A stretch of 64,000 nucleotides of DNA from JAQGMV01 sp963828715 (GTDB lineage: Bacteria; Pseudomonadota; Gammaproteobacteria; Burkholderiales; SG8-41): NCBI GenBank assembly GCA_963828715.1, contig CAWHFX010000004.1, positions 372,001 to 436,000 of the forward strand, in the 5' to 3' direction. This document shows, piece by piece, positions 1 through 9,228 of this stretch (positions are counted from its first letter, which is position 1; the number at the start of each line of letters is the position of its first letter). The notes under the pieces were generated by a model that worked only from the letters and a program-made list of their open reading frames with translations, did not search any database and was not told the DNA's origin. A program made the translations under genes and the position numbers.

Positions 1-1148
1 AGCCGGACCACAGGCGCACTGCCCGGCATCGACACGGCGCCGATCGTGAGTACACCGTCGCGCTCCAGCATTTCCATGGCGACCAGCCCGGCCGCTTCGA
101 CTGCAACGAGTGCCGGCCTGGCGCTGGTCCGGCGTTGCTCCGCCGCGATTTCGAGCACGTCGTCACCGGAGATCGATACACCGGGACCGCCGAGGTAGGC
201 ACGGCTGCCGTACTGTGCACGCAGCACGTTCAGCAGTTCTTTCGCAAGCTCACCCGCTTCCTTCACCGGGCGCGTATCGAAATTGCGCAGGGCGTTCGCG
301 ACACCGACGTACTGACCTGCCTGCGCTTCCAGCCCGAACTCGTATGCGCGCGACCCGATCTCACGCATGAGATTCTTGCGTCCCACGAGTACGCCGGCAC
401 GTGGACCGGCAACGTGCTTGTCCGCGGAACACACCGCGATATCCACATTCCCGACGGCGAACGTCCGCGGCTCGTTGAAAAAAGAGACGCGTGACGCCAT
501 GTGCGCGTCGTCGACGAAGACGAGCGTATTCGCCGCCCTCGGGAGGGCGAGGGCCCGGGTGAAATCGGCGTAGTCCAGATGCCGCTTCGATGCGGTAATG
601 GGCGTTATCAGGAGCAGCCGCGGCGGACCTTCGTTCTGCCACTCGCGCTCGAGCTCCGCATTGGAATGAAACTCCTTGAATTCGACTCCCACGAGCGCAA
701 GGGGGCGTACACACGACGGATGCGTGACGCCGCCCGGCGCTGCGAGTGCATAAACCTTGTCGCCGCGCTGGGTGAGCGTCGTAAGTGCGATGAAGTTCGC
801 CGCCGAAACACGGTTCAGGATCAGTGCGTCGCAACGATCGGCATCCGCGCCCATATGGCGCAGCGCGAGCGGCTCGGTGCGGCCCTCGAAGCGTTCGAAG
901 AACGGCACATGACTCGTGAGATGACGCGTGTCTTCTGCGCTGATGCCGCCGCCCCGATTCATTCCGGAAAGGTCATAGACACTCTCCGCGCCGGTGTTGC
1001 GCACCCGCTCGGCCACCATCTGCCGTGCACGCAGCATACGGGCGACTTCCTCGTCCGTACCGCGCAGGATGGAGCCGCGCGCGTAATTGACGATAGGATC
1101 GAGCGCGTTACCGAAGCGATCCGTGCCCTGAGTGGGCGTGTCGGCCAT
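1..1148 (-). CDS. SelA-like / fold-type I PLP-dependent enzyme, partial (3' end outside window)
   Basis: The reading frame is open from an ATG at 1148-1146 to the window edge (about 382 codons), preceded by a strong AGGAGG ribosome site. The product resembles the selenocysteine synthase SelA / aminotransferase class V-like family: an N-terminal region with YDLSGMNRGGG, a central segment with VFVDDAHMAS, and CSADKHVAGPRAGVL, in which the lysine is the expected PLP Schiff-base residue. Known relatives (SelA, DgaE-like lyases) act on serine or amino-sugar substrates in the cytosol. The substrate here cannot be read from sequence, and no selB/selD or tRNA-Sec lies nearby, so a role in selenocysteine formation is not supported. 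It is divergent from the ligD gene pair. The fold is fairly certain; the exact reaction is open. Confidence 0.72.
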   Translation of the reverse strand, partial: MADTPTQGTDRFGNALDPIVNYARGSILRGTDEEVARMLRARQMVAERVRNTGAESVYDLSGMNRGGGISAEDTRHLTSHVPFFERFEGRTEPLALRHMGADADRCDALILNRVSAANFIALTTLTQRGDKVYALAAPGGVTHPSCVRPLALVGVEFKEFHSNAELEREWQNEGPPRLLLITPITASKRHLDYADFTRALALPRAANTLVFVDDAHMASRVSFFNEPRTFAVGNVDIAVCSADKHVAGPRAGVLVGRKNLMREIGSRAYEFGLEAQAGQYVGVANALRNFDTRPVKEAGELAKELLNVLRAQYGSRAYLGGPGVSISGDDVLEIAAEQRRTSARPALVAVEAAGLVAMEMLERDGVLTIGAVSMPGSAPVVR

Positions 1149-1316
1149 GGAATGCCTCCTGATGTCACTTGTGGTGGATGTTAGACGCTGGCGCACGATT
1201 CGTCGAACCCGGGTCTGCCTCTTGCTTCCCGCCGTCGTATGCATGCTGCCGCATCCGCGCGCGCCACCCGCACGCATCATCCGTCTCGCACGTCGCGAGC
1301 ACCGGGGCGAACGGGC

Positions 1317-2253
1317 ATGGTGAGCTCCGCGCGTATCGTCATCCCGCGTGACAAGCCGGACACCCAGCTGGAGCTGGGCAGCCGTGCGGTGAGGCTCACG
1401 AACCTCGACAAGCTCTTCTGGCCCGAGCTGCGCCTGACCAAACGCGACCTGCTGCAGGTACTACGCGGATCTGTCGCCGCTGTTGCTGCCGCATCTCGCC
1501 GACCGCGCCATGGTCATGAAGCGCTACCCGAACGGGGCGGCAGGCGACTTCTTCTTCATGAAGCGCACGCCTTCGCCGCGACCCGAGTGGATCGAGACGT
1601 GCGCGATCGCGCATGCGTCGGGTAACGTCATCGATTTTCCGATGGTACAGGATCCCGCGTCGCTGCTCTGGCTGATCAACCTAGGCTGCATCGATCTGAA
1701 TCCCTGGTACGCGCGCTGCGATGACGTGGACCGGCCCGACTATCTGCACTTCGATCTCGATCCGACACCGGGTGCGGACTTCGAAGCGGTGCGCGCGACT
1801 GCGCTGCTGGTGCGCACGGCCCTCGAAGGGTTGGGCATGAAGCCGTTCGCGAAGACAACCGGCTCGCGTGGCATACACGTGTACGTCGCGATCGTTCGCG
1901 GCCCGCTGCAGAAAGAGGTCTGGGCGTTCGCGAAACGCTTCGCACAGGACATCGCGAAACTGACGCCGGATCTCATCACGGCGGAGTATCGGATCGCGAA
2001 GCGGCCGCAGGGCAGGGTGCTCGTCGACTACAACCAGAATGCGTGGGGCCGCACGCTGGCGTCCATCTATTCACCGCGGCCGACGCCCCTCGCGACGGTG
2101 TCCGCGCCGGTGACGTGGGACGAGCTCGAGAACGGCGCGCGCATCGAGGATTTCCGCATCGAGAACATGCGCGCACGCGTGGAGGCGAAGGGAGACCTGT
2201 GGTCGCCGCTGCTCGCGAAGCGTGGCCGCTGCGATCTGCGCCGTTTTCTGTGA
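1317..2253 (+). CDS. ligD: LigD-type non-homologous end-joining polymerase (PolDom only), one frameshift
   Basis: This encodes a stand-alone LigD polymerase/primase domain of about 311 residues once one extra base near 1454-1458 is ignored. Before the shift the frame reads LTNLDKLFWPE and TKRDLL; after it LLPHLADRAMVMKRYPNG, the typical N-terminal part of the domain. The metal-binding pair is in HFDLDPTPGADF, followed by TTGSRGIHVYV, and DYNQNAWGRT sits near the C-terminus. Members of this family extend and fill broken DNA ends, often with ribonucleotides, in Ku-dependent end joining. The ATP-dependent ligase gene starts 4 bases downstream, so the two are probably co-transcribed. No ku gene and no phosphoesterase domain are visible in the window. 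The extra base gives codon CTGC (either CTG or CTC, both Leu), which fits the artefact pattern seen elsewhere. Confidence 0.85.
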
Positions 2254-2257
2254 ACCG

Positions 2258-3292
2258 ATGGCGCTGCCCATACCGACCTCTTACGCGCCGATGGAAGCGA
2301 AGCTCGTGGCAGAGCTTCCGGTCGGCGAAGAATGGCGATATGAACCGAAGTTCGACGGTTTCCGGTGCCTCGCTTTCAGGGACGCGGGCGCGGTAGATCT
2401 GCGGTCGAAGTCCGGGCAACCGTTCAATCGCTATTTCCCCGAAGTCGTCGCAGCGCTCGAAGCGCTGCCGGCAAGGACGTTCGTACTCGACGGAGAGCTC
2501 GTCGTACCCGAAGGCGACACGTTGTCGTTCGATGAATTGCTCATGCGCATCCACCCCGCGCAAAGCCGCGTCACCAAGCTGGCTCGGGAGCATCCTGCGT
2601 TGTACGTGGTCTTCGATCTGCTGGTCGACGAAGGCGGCACCGCTCTCGTAGGCCGTCCGCTTTCAGAACGCAGGCAGGCGCTGGAGCGCTTTTATCAGCG
2701 CTTCCTCGAGGGGCAACCGCTGCTCAGGCTTGCACCGCAGGCGACTGCACGGCACGAAGCCGACGAGTGGCTGCATTCGTTGGGCAGCGGCCTCGACGGG
2801 CTCATTGCGAAACGGCGGGATCTTGCCTATCGATCGGGTGAACGAACGGGCATGCAGAAGTTCAAGCGCATGCGCACGGCGGACTGCGTCGTGGGCGGCT
2901 TTCGATACGGCGCGAAGGAACGGCTCGTCGGGTCGTTGCTGCTCGGCCTGTACAACACCGCAGGCCTGCTGGACCACGTGGGTTTCAGCTCGAACATCAA
3001 GGCCAACGAGAAACCTGCATTGACGCAGAAACTCGAGCAGCTCATCGAGCCGCCCGGGTTCACTGGGAACAAGCCGGGTGGGCCGAGCCGCTGGAGCACG
3101 GAACGCAGTGGTGAGTGGGAACCGCTCGCGCCAAGACTCGTTGCGGAGGTGCAATACGATCACTTCAGCGGTGGCCGCTTTCGCCATGGCACGCGCTTCC
3201 TGCGGTGGCGGCCCGACAAGGCGCCCGCGCAGTGCATGATCGAGCAAGTGTCTCAGGAATCCAGCGCTGTTCTCGGGCTACTCGACGCGTAG
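2258..3292 (+). CDS. ATP-dependent DNA ligase (LigD ligase domain, stand-alone)
   Basis: The protein has 344 residues starting at ATG 2258, four bases after the polymerase stop. The nucleotidyl-transferase motif I reads EPKFDGFR, its lysine being the AMP acceptor; later motifs include LDGELV, FDLL and GLIAKRRD (motif IV region). The C-terminal part with QKFKRMRTADCVVGG and FLRWRPDK is an OB-fold typical of LigD-type ligases. It seals double-strand breaks with ATP in the end-joining pathway together with the upstream polymerase. In Pseudomonas and Mycobacterium the two domains are fused in LigD; here they are separate adjacent proteins, an arrangement also known from Bacteria and Archaea. This frame is intact. 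Confidence 0.88.
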   Translation: MALPIPTSYAPMEAKLVAELPVGEEWRYEPKFDGFRCLAFRDAGAVDLRSKSGQPFNRYFPEVVAALEALPARTFVLDGELVVPEGDTLSFDELLMRIHPAQSRVTKLAREHPALYVVFDLLVDEGGTALVGRPLSERRQALERFYQRFLEGQPLLRLAPQATARHEADEWLHSLGSGLDGLIAKRRDLAYRSGERTGMQKFKRMRTADCVVGGFRYGAKERLVGSLLLGLYNTAGLLDHVGFSSNIKANEKPALTQKLEQLIEPPGFTGNKPGGPSRWSTERSGEWEPLAPRLVAEVQYDHFSGGRFRHGTRFLRWRPDKAPAQCMIEQVSQESSAVLGLLDA

Positions 3293-3348
3293 GCAAGCGC
3301 TCGACGATCACCGCGCAACGCTACGGTGCCGCCGGTTCCGAGGTCTTC

Positions 3349-3529
3349 CTAACCGCGCGACAGCGAACCGAGCTTCTTACGCTTCTGCTTGCGGTCCGCC
3401 ATTATCTTGGCGTAGCAGTCCGCACAGACTTCGCGTCGGTGAGTACCTCCCGGGCAGGGACTTGAACTGCTCACGCGGCCGATAGTGCTGGCCGTGATAG
3501 CAGAACTTGAGTGGGGTCGACAGGCTCAT
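3349..3529 (-). CDS. Small Cys/His zinc-ribbon-like protein, one frameshift
   Basis: From ATG 3529 the frame reads MSLSTPLKFCYHGQHYRPRE, then shifts by one base near 3443-3446 and continues as GTHRREVCADCYAKIMADRK, ending in a Lys-rich tail and stop at 3349. The product is about 59 residues with an F-C-Y-H pair followed by C-x2-C, suggesting a bound zinc. The four-base unit at the shift is GGGA, compatible with GGG or GGA (both Gly). It lies tail to tail with the ligase gene. I recognise no named family; function is unknown. Confidence 0.5.
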
Positions 3530-4104
3530 GGGCTGGTGACGAACGGTACCACAAATCCAAAGCGCCGCACACCACCCGAAGGGCGGGCTCGCTCGCTCGG
3601 GCCTGGGGCCGCGTCTGCAAACGTGGATGTGTACGAGTTGAAGACAGCTTTCAGCGACCTGCGTTCCGGGACACTGGGTGCGGTGCGCTGAGACGGCGTC
3701 GTTTCGTGCATGTTCATCGGCAGGACGCCGCGGCCATACGCTCGCGCTGTGCGTCCAACGCTCTTGTTCATCTGACCGTTATCGTAACAGGCTTGTCCAT
3801 GGATCAAAAAGGAGCAAGAAAGGGACCCCGAGCGTTGGTTGTGGAAGGACGTGCATCATGTGCTCGATGCGAACGCGCCGGGTGTGTGTAACCGCCGAAG
3901 AATCGAAAGGTGGCGGCCCCGGCGCACACGTAAGCGCAGTGTCCGCCGTCGACGCTTCACCTGATTGAACAGCGTCCATGCATTTCCCCGACTGCTCGAT
4001 ACAGCGAAGCATGCTCGCTGCGCGGAAGCACAACGTTCGTAAGCTCGATGGCGCTCATTCAGCCAGTAACCGCTTAATCAGCCGGGCAAATTCCGGTCCG
4101 GCCG
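3530..4104. other. Intergenic region, no supported gene
   Basis: The stretch has short open frames on both strands but none with a convincing ribosome site, conserved motif or codon pattern. I see no repeats or strong hairpins. It ends at the tRNA-Asn promoter. Confidence 0.5.
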
Positions 4105-4133
4105 TTGACCGGCTGCGTGCGGGCTCGTAAACT
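4105..4133 (+). promoter_or_regulatory. Sigma-70 promoter of tRNA-Asn
   Basis: TTGACC at 4105-4110 and TAAACT at 4128-4133 are separated by 17 bases, and the predicted start (about 4140) is roughly 50 bases before the mature tRNA 5' end, as expected for a tRNA leader. Spacing and match are good; activity is inferred. Confidence 0.6.
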
Positions 4134-4191
4134 ATGCCTCCTTTCGAAACGGCATTTCCTAAAATATCCGTAGCCGTTTCGCCCGGCCAAT

Positions 4192-4267
4192 TCCCCGATA
4201 GCTCAGTCGGTAGAGCGACGGACTGTTAATCCGCAGGTCGTAGGTTCGAGCCCTACTCGGGGAGCCA
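4192..4267 (+). tRNA. tRNA-Asn (anticodon GTT)
   Basis: A complete 76-base cloverleaf with encoded CCA. The acceptor arms TCCCCGA and TCGGGGA pair, the D-arm contains AGCTCAGTCGGTAGAGC, the anticodon loop is CTGTTAA with anticodon GTT, and the T-arm contains GGTTCGAGCC. It decodes AAC/AAU. It stands alone in the window with its own promoter 60 bases upstream. Confidence 0.97.
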
Positions 4268-4547
4268 CCTCTAAGCTACTGAGGGTAGAAATTAATTCCG
4301 GATTACGTGGCTCCTATGAAATCCGAGGAAAAAGCCGATGTGTCCACTGTGCATCCCAGCCGTGTTTGTGCGATCCCTGTGCGTCCATTCGCGACGAGAC
4401 GATGTATACCCGCTGGCCCACGCACGTCGTGCATCGACGCTACGGCACGCCCGGTCTGTGGGGTACGCGAGGCGCGGCCATCTGCCCGACGTGCCTCACT
4501 CGGTGGCGATTCAATCGAGATAACAGCGTTGAGGTTGTCGCGTAAAC
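4268..4547. other. Spacer downstream of tRNA-Asn
   Basis: No gene, integrase or direct repeat of the tRNA 3' end was seen here, so there is no sign that this tRNA serves as an attachment site within the window. Confidence 0.4.
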
Positions 4548-4898
4548 GTGTCTGACGATCCGGGTTCAATGAACGTCACAATCAATAACCACTTCGTCTT
4601 TACCGAAGAGGCGAGAAAGCAGGTCGGTCCGGAGCCTGTCTTGAACTTCGTCGCACCGCCGATGCCGGTCCCGTACATCGTCGCCGGAGATTGGGTGAGC
4701 TTCACTGCTCTCGGCGACTTGGCTTTTAAGGTCATCGGTCGGGAGATCCGTTTTGTTGCTGCGGATCAGCTGGACGTTACATACCTGCTCGATCTGCCGC
4801 CTCAGGAGATGAGTCAGCGCGGACATTTACGGTTGGTTCAGTCGACTCCAAAGTCGGACCAATCAGCCAAAGAATCGAACGCGCCCGCAGGCTCTTGA
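4548..4898 (+). CDS. Hypothetical protein, about 110-116 residues
   Basis: The frame begins at GTG 4548 or, equally possible, ATG 4569 (MNVTINNHFVF), and ends at TGA 4896. The predicted protein is soluble, with a central hydrophobic stretch (VPYIVAGDWVSFTALGDLAF) followed by RFVAADQLDVTYLLDLPP, and a polar tail. There is no signal peptide and no motif I recognise. The upstream ribosome site is weak. It is isolated between tRNA-Asn and the alcohol dehydrogenase gene. Coding status is moderately likely from the amino-acid composition only. Confidence 0.45.
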   Translation: MSDDPGSMNVTINNHFVFTEEARKQVGPEPVLNFVAPPMPVPYIVAGDWVSFTALGDLAFKVIGREIRFVAADQLDVTYLLDLPPQEMSQRGHLRLVQSTPKSDQSAKESNAPAGS

Positions 4899-5322
4899 GC
4901 TTTCTGGCGTTCGCTGCAGCTCGCACGACGCCGCTCTCACGCGCTCGATAACGTCTTCCAATCGTAAGCGTCCGGTCAGTCCGGTCAGTGCCGGTCACTG
5001 CCGTCTTGATGCAGGAGACGTTGATGTCGTCAATCGTCTCTTCGGTCGTGATCGCGAGGTTTCGGCCAAGGTGCTGGTCGGATCACGAGCGTCGTTACCA
5101 TGGTCGACTGGACCAAGGACTCGCGAAGGCAAAGCGAAGGTTGTATGTGCGTCTCCGCACGGTAGCTCGACGCGCTCGACACTACTATCGAAGCTAAGGT
5201 CACCAAACACCGCCATTACGTTCGGCATCACGCAGCACACATCTTAAAGCGCGCGGTAACTTCGCTCACTCCGGTCGGGCGCAATGCCATTCCTCGCGCC
5301 GCCTCTTCACAGGAAAACAAAA
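4899..5322. other. Intergenic region with a short tandem repeat
   Basis: No supported gene. The 9-base unit CCGGTCAGT occurs at 4972-4980 and 4981-4989, with a variant copy CCGGTCACT at 4991-4999. The rest is unremarkable leader sequence of the following dehydrogenase gene. Confidence 0.45.
4972..4999 (+). repeat. Three-copy 9-base tandem repeat CCGGTCAGT
   Basis: Two exact head-to-tail copies and one copy with a single change, separated by one base. Too short to classify; it might be a protein-binding array or a simple slippage product. Confidence 0.5.
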
Positions 5323-6474
5323 ATGACAGAGATCGTAATCGAACCGCCGAAGGCTGCTAACGATGCGCGCACGGCCGCCGCAGGCACGACCGAGAACACT
5401 ACTTCCGAATCGCGTACGGCTGTGCAAAAGAACCTGATGAAGGCGCTCGTTTACCGCGGTCCAGGGCTGAAGAGCTTGGAAGACCGTCCAAAGCCGACGA
5501 TACAGGCCGCGAGCGACGCAATCGTGAAAATGACGAAGACGACGATCTGCGGCACGGACTTGCATATCCTCAAAGGCGACGTCGCAACGTGCGCATCGGG
5601 GCGGATTCTCGGACACGAGGGCGTGGGTATCGTCGATTCGGTGGGCGCCGGCGTCACAGTGGTGCGTGCCGGTGACCACGTTCTCATCTCGTGCATCTCG
5701 TCGTGCGCCAAGTGTGAGTATTGCCGACGCGGCATGTACTCGCATTGCACGACCGGCGGCTGGATTCTCGGCAACGAGATCGATGGCACACAGGCCGAGT
5801 ACGTACGCACGCCTCACGCTGATACCAGCCTCTATCCCATTCCGGAAGGCGTGGACGAAGAGGCATTGGTGATGCTGAGCGACATTTTGCCGACGGGCTT
5901 CGAATGCGGTGTGCTCAACGGCAAGGTGGCGCCGGGTTCGACTGTCGCCATCGTAGGCTCGGGTCCGATTGGACTGGCGGCCTTGCTCACAGCGCAGTTT
6001 TATTCTCCCGCACAGGTCATCATGATCGACGTGGACAAGAGCCGCCTCGAGATTGCACTGCAGTTCGGCGCGACGCAAACGATTAACAGCGCGGACGTAA
6101 ACGCGGCCGGGACGGTCAAGGCGGTGACCGGGGGCCGCGGCGTGGATACGGCTATCGAGGCCGTCGGCGTGCCCGCAACATTCCTGTTATGCCAGGACAT
6201 CGTAAGTCCTGGCGGCGTGATTGCCAATGTCGGCGTTCATGGACAGAAGGTGGACCTTCATCTTGAAGGACTGTGGTCGAAGAACATTGCGATTACGACC
6301 CGTCTCGTCGATACGGTTACGACTCCCATGCTTCTGAAGACGGTGCAATCGAAGAAGCTCGATCCAGGCCGCCTTATCACGCATCGCTTCAAGCTGAACC
6401 AGATCATCGACGCCTACGACACATTCAGCCACGCCGCTGAGACCAAGGCGCTCAAGGTGATTATCGAGGTTTAA
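5323..6474 (+). CDS. Zinc-dependent alcohol dehydrogenase (MDR superfamily)
   Basis: 383 residues from ATG 5323, chosen because AGGA precedes it by 9 bases; an upstream in-frame ATG at 5284 lacks a site. The catalytic zinc ligands are visible in TICGTDLH and GHEGVG, and the structural zinc cysteines in CAKCEYCRRGMYSHC. The Rossmann motif IVGSGPIGLAALL comes near residue 210, so NAD(P) is the cofactor. This subgroup oxidises or reduces primary and secondary alcohols in the cytosol; the substrate is not determinable. The first 50 residues are a variable, Ala/Thr-rich extension before MKALVYRGPG, where the core domain starts. The gene stands alone. The frame is intact. Confidence 0.85.
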   Translation: MTEIVIEPPKAANDARTAAAGTTENTTSESRTAVQKNLMKALVYRGPGLKSLEDRPKPTIQAASDAIVKMTKTTICGTDLHILKGDVATCASGRILGHEGVGIVDSVGAGVTVVRAGDHVLISCISSCAKCEYCRRGMYSHCTTGGWILGNEIDGTQAEYVRTPHADTSLYPIPEGVDEEALVMLSDILPTGFECGVLNGKVAPGSTVAIVGSGPIGLAALLTAQFYSPAQVIMIDVDKSRLEIALQFGATQTINSADVNAAGTVKAVTGGRGVDTAIEAVGVPATFLLCQDIVSPGGVIANVGVHGQKVDLHLEGLWSKNIAITTRLVDTVTTPMLLKTVQSKKLDPGRLITHRFKLNQIIDAYDTFSHAAETKALKVIIEV

Positions 6475-6891
6475 CGACGGTTCCGGCTGTGTCGGATTGC
6501 GGACAGCACGGGGCCGGTCCGCCCATCCTTCAATGCGCTCGCGCGTGTGCAACGACGCGGCAGGGATTGACATTCCCTATCCTAGCGCTGTTTGCCGCCC
6601 GCTTCGTACACCGAGCGCCGAGCTTGAGGGGCACGAGCTCGAGATGAGGCAGCAGCCGTTCGCAAACCTCAGGCGGCAACGCAGCCAGCAGTTTGTTGGG
6701 TGGGGATGCACGGGGACGCATGTGGCGCGCCTCCTAAGCCGTCGCATGCGCGACGACCGCGTCTCTTACGAAGGTCTTGCAACGAATGACTGCCAGACTA
6801 GCACGAACCCGGACGGTGTGTGCGGTGCCGTACACATTGCCGCGGCGACACGGCTGTGCCGGTACAACGGTTCGCAATCGAACATTAGCTC
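6475..6891. other. Intergenic region, nothing recognised
   Basis: Several overlapping open frames exist but none has a plausible ribosome site with protein-like composition. No repeat or hairpin of note. Confidence 0.4.
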
Positions 6892-7353
6892 TTACGGACG
6901 ATTGCCATGCCGGCCCATCGTTCTGCGGCCCCGACGTTTGTTGAGCGGATTGGCCGTTTCGCTTGGCGCTTTCTGCGACCCCATGCTGCGTCGCTTACCG
7001 TCGGTGGGCCCTCGGTTCGCCCCGACAGGGCTGCTCGCTGACGCAGCCGTGGATGCGTTTAGCATTGCCTCGACAATGGACCGATGCGGTGAATCGTAAC
7101 TTGGTCGGCTCGACATCGCCGCGTACGTCCTCAACGCCTTGGTTGACTTCCTCACCTTAGCACCCGCCGCTACTGCGCCGCCTTCCCCCTCCCATCGCTC
7201 GAGAGCCGAGCGCTCGTCTGAGTGCTTGTTCCGTGCGGCGAAATCCTGCGTGGCGCGTTGTGCCCCAGCCGCGATGAACGAGCGGCGTGACGTCGAAAGT
7301 GCATACACGAGCGAGAGCGGCCCGTGCACGGTGCGATCAAGATGCTTGGTCAT
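6892..7353 (-). CDS. Possible hypothetical basic protein, 153 residues
   Basis: ATG 7353-7351 is preceded by AAGGAG at a good distance, which is the main argument for a gene. The product starts MTKHLDRTVHGPLSLVYALS and is rich in Arg, Ser and Ala, becoming very basic towards its end (NKRRGRRTMGRH). No family is recognised and the low-complexity composition could equally come from a non-coding GC-rich frame or from a frameshifted gene whose true C-terminus lies in another frame. Confidence 0.3.
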   Translation of the reverse strand: MTKHLDRTVHGPLSLVYALSTSRRSFIAAGAQRATQDFAARNKHSDERSALERWEGEGGAVAAGAKVRKSTKALRTYAAMSSRPSYDSPHRSIVEAMLNASTAASASSPVGANRGPTDGKRRSMGSQKAPSETANPLNKRRGRRTMGRHGNRP

Positions 7354-7732
7354 ACGAACTCCTTGGAAAAAGTGGACCCGGATGCAAGCCTGCCGCACCC
7401 TGGCTCTTCTGGCAGCACGCCCGCGCCCTACGGCCGGAGTACGTGCGTTGCCGCTGACGGCGCGAGCGCGCTGCTCGCGAGGATTTGCGATGACAACTCC
7501 TCGCGAACGTGACTTGCGATCGTCGCGAGAGTCTTCAACGCAGGGCGACTCAATTTGACTGCGCGGTATCCCGGGCAGCTCGCGCCGAGCGCCACTTCGA
7601 TTGGGCCTCATATCGCTTTGCGTGAGCATGAGTGAGAGAGTCGTCGTAGGGAGCCCCTCTTTGTTCCTGTGCAAGGGAAGCCGATGAACCTACCCGCCAA
7701 GCAAGGCCATACTAGACATTCACGGCTCGTCA
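7354..7732. other. Intergenic region, nothing recognised
   Basis: Lies between the stop of uspA and the start of the doubtful basic protein gene. No motif, repeat or terminator with a T-run was seen. Confidence 0.4.
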
Positions 7733-8179
7733 TTAACGGACAACCAGCACAGGGATCTTGCTGTGCGTGAGCACTTTGACTGTCTCGCTTCCCAGCACAA
7801 CAGCATCGAACCCTCGGCGTCCGTGTGAGGCCATCACGATCAAATCACACTTGCGTGTCTGCGCATTCTCGGTAATCCGGGCATAGGGGTTAGCGCCCAT
7901 CACGACAAGACTATCGCATTGGACCCCCTCGGACTTCGCTCCCGCCACGACTTCGGTGTGCAACTTCTGAGCTTCCTTTTTTGATTCCTCGTCGTGGCGT
8001 TTTTCGATCTCGTCAACAAAGCCGGATGTAATCGGTGACGTTACGCTCAGGCGATACGGCGAAACTACGGTTATCAGGGTTATTTTTGAACCCAGCGCCT
8101 TAGCCAAATTGACGCCTTCATGCACTGCCTTCAACGACAATTCGGACCCATCGATCGGCAACATGATGTGCTGGTACAT
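7733..8179 (-). CDS. Universal stress protein, UspA family
   Basis: 148 residues, a single USP domain. It starts MYQHIMLPIDGSELSLKA with the usual first beta strand and Asp, and ends with the ATP-binding type motif MASHGRRGFDAVVLGSETVK followed by VLTHSKIPVLVVR. These cytosolic dimers bind ATP and are made under starvation, oxidative stress or growth arrest. AGGAGG lies just before the ATG. Its neighbours are unrelated small genes, so context adds little. The frame is intact. Confidence 0.9.
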   Translation of the reverse strand: MYQHIMLPIDGSELSLKAVHEGVNLAKALGSKITLITVVSPYRLSVTSPITSGFVDEIEKRHDEESKKEAQKLHTEVVAGAKSEGVQCDSLVVMGANPYARITENAQTRKCDLIVMASHGRRGFDAVVLGSETVKVLTHSKIPVLVVR

Positions 8180-8545
8180 ATGACCTCCTGGGGAATCCCG
8201 GATCGACTCTGACAGATGAGTTAAGAGCGCAGCGAGCCCCTGCTAAAAGTAGATTGTTGAAACTGAGTCCTCGGTAGAAAAAGACGTTGCTGCGCATTCA
8301 AACAGAGAAGTCAGCAGGGTGACGCACACAAGGGCCGACTCTATTGGAGAGTCCCGTGACGATGCCCCTTATGACCGAGTGATCGAGATTTTTCTCAGAC
8401 AGGGGAACGATAGACTCTTCTCCGCGTATGCTCCGTACGCTATCGAACATAGCACAGGCAACGATTCGCGTGGCGTGAGGGGGGTTACTGAGGCGAGTCG
8501 CTGTGGCACCATCGTGCACATGGCCTGCCTCATCAGCTTGCTGCG
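8180..8545. other. Intergenic region upstream of uspA, nothing recognised
   Basis: Presumably carries the leftward uspA promoter, but I see no well-matched -35/-10 pair. No other feature. Confidence 0.35.
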
Positions 8546-8719
8546 ATGGACGCACAGCAACTGCGCGAATTTGCCGCCGGCCTGCGAACGCATTGCACGG
8601 GACAAGCACGAGTGGCAGCAGCCCCCCTCTACGAACTGGAGCAGCAAGTGCAGGCGCTCAGTGCCGAGCAGCCGCGGCAGCTGCGCCCCGAGCAATCGCG
8701 GCGGATCGTGGACAAGTAG
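8546..8719 (+). CDS. Possible small Gln-rich helical protein, 57 residues
   Basis: ATG 8546 to TAG 8719. The sequence begins MDAQQLREFAAGLRTHC and continues with YELEQQVQALSAEQPRQL, strongly helical with a coiled-coil look. No clear ribosome site. It could be a genuine small protein or the remnant of a longer gene; unknown function. Confidence 0.3.
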   Translation: MDAQQLREFAAGLRTHCTGQARVAAAPLYELEQQVQALSAEQPRQLRPEQSRRIVDK

Positions 8720-8856
8720 CGCTGTCTCCAAGCCCACTCACACGACTGCGCCTGTCGCCCCCTCGAGGCCAATGTGTGCCAGCGCACGGATCGATGTGTG
8801 AGGCGGCGATACGATTCGTCCAACTAGAGTCAAAACACTCTCAGGAGTATTGGCCC

Positions 8857-9228
8857 GTGACAACATCGTGGCAATTCTTCGCAATCCGCGCCACCACGCG
8901 ATCGGGCTTCACATGGCACTGGTACAGAATGGGCACCGGAGCACCCGTGACGAGCGGGCCCTTCGACTTCTACTTCGACTGCGTTTCCGACGCGCGCAAA
9001 AAGGGTTACGCCGGACGACTGCCGGCCGGGCCCAAGGTGCCGCTGGCCCGCCTTCCGACCGCTCCTGTTAGAACAATCCGCGTATCGGCGGTAGTGCGTC
9101 CCGAAGTTCCTCCAGGCGCGGAGGGCATGACTGTTACGCCGGTGTCTGCTATCGATGTCAGGAAGCGTCGCACAACGACGCGGTCTGACGCGGCAGCAAC
9201 CAGGGACCGGCCGGAGCATACAGCTTGA
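8857..9228 (+). CDS. Hypothetical protein with Trp/Phe-rich N-terminal domain
   Basis: GTG 8857 is preceded by CAGGAG nine bases upstream. The first ~50 residues (TTSWQFFAIRATTRSG, then FTWHWYRMG and FDFYFDCVSDARKKGY) have the aromatic-rich pattern of a small domain I have seen in short proteobacterial hypothetical proteins; the last ~70 residues are low in complexity and may be out of the original frame. No signal peptide or membrane segment. Function unknown. It faces the leftward magnesium ATPase gene. Confidence 0.45.
   Translation: MTTSWQFFAIRATTRSGFTWHWYRMGTGAPVTSGPFDFYFDCVSDARKKGYAGRLPAGPKVPLARLPTAPVRTIRVSAVVRPEVPPGAEGMTVTPVSAIDVRKRRTTTRSDAAATRDRPEHTA

Noticed and set aside
1..1148. 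Selenocysteine synthase (selA) proper
   Set aside because: The protein is SelA-like, but there is no selB, selD or tRNA-Sec in the vicinity and several paralogous lyases share the fold.
4192..4267. tRNA-Asn as an integration site for a mobile element
   Set aside because: No integrase gene and no direct repeat of the tRNA 3' end was seen nearby.
6892..7674. 260-residue basic protein starting at 7674
   Set aside because: The first 107 codons look non-coding and have no ribosome site; only the part from 7353 has one, and even that is doubtful.
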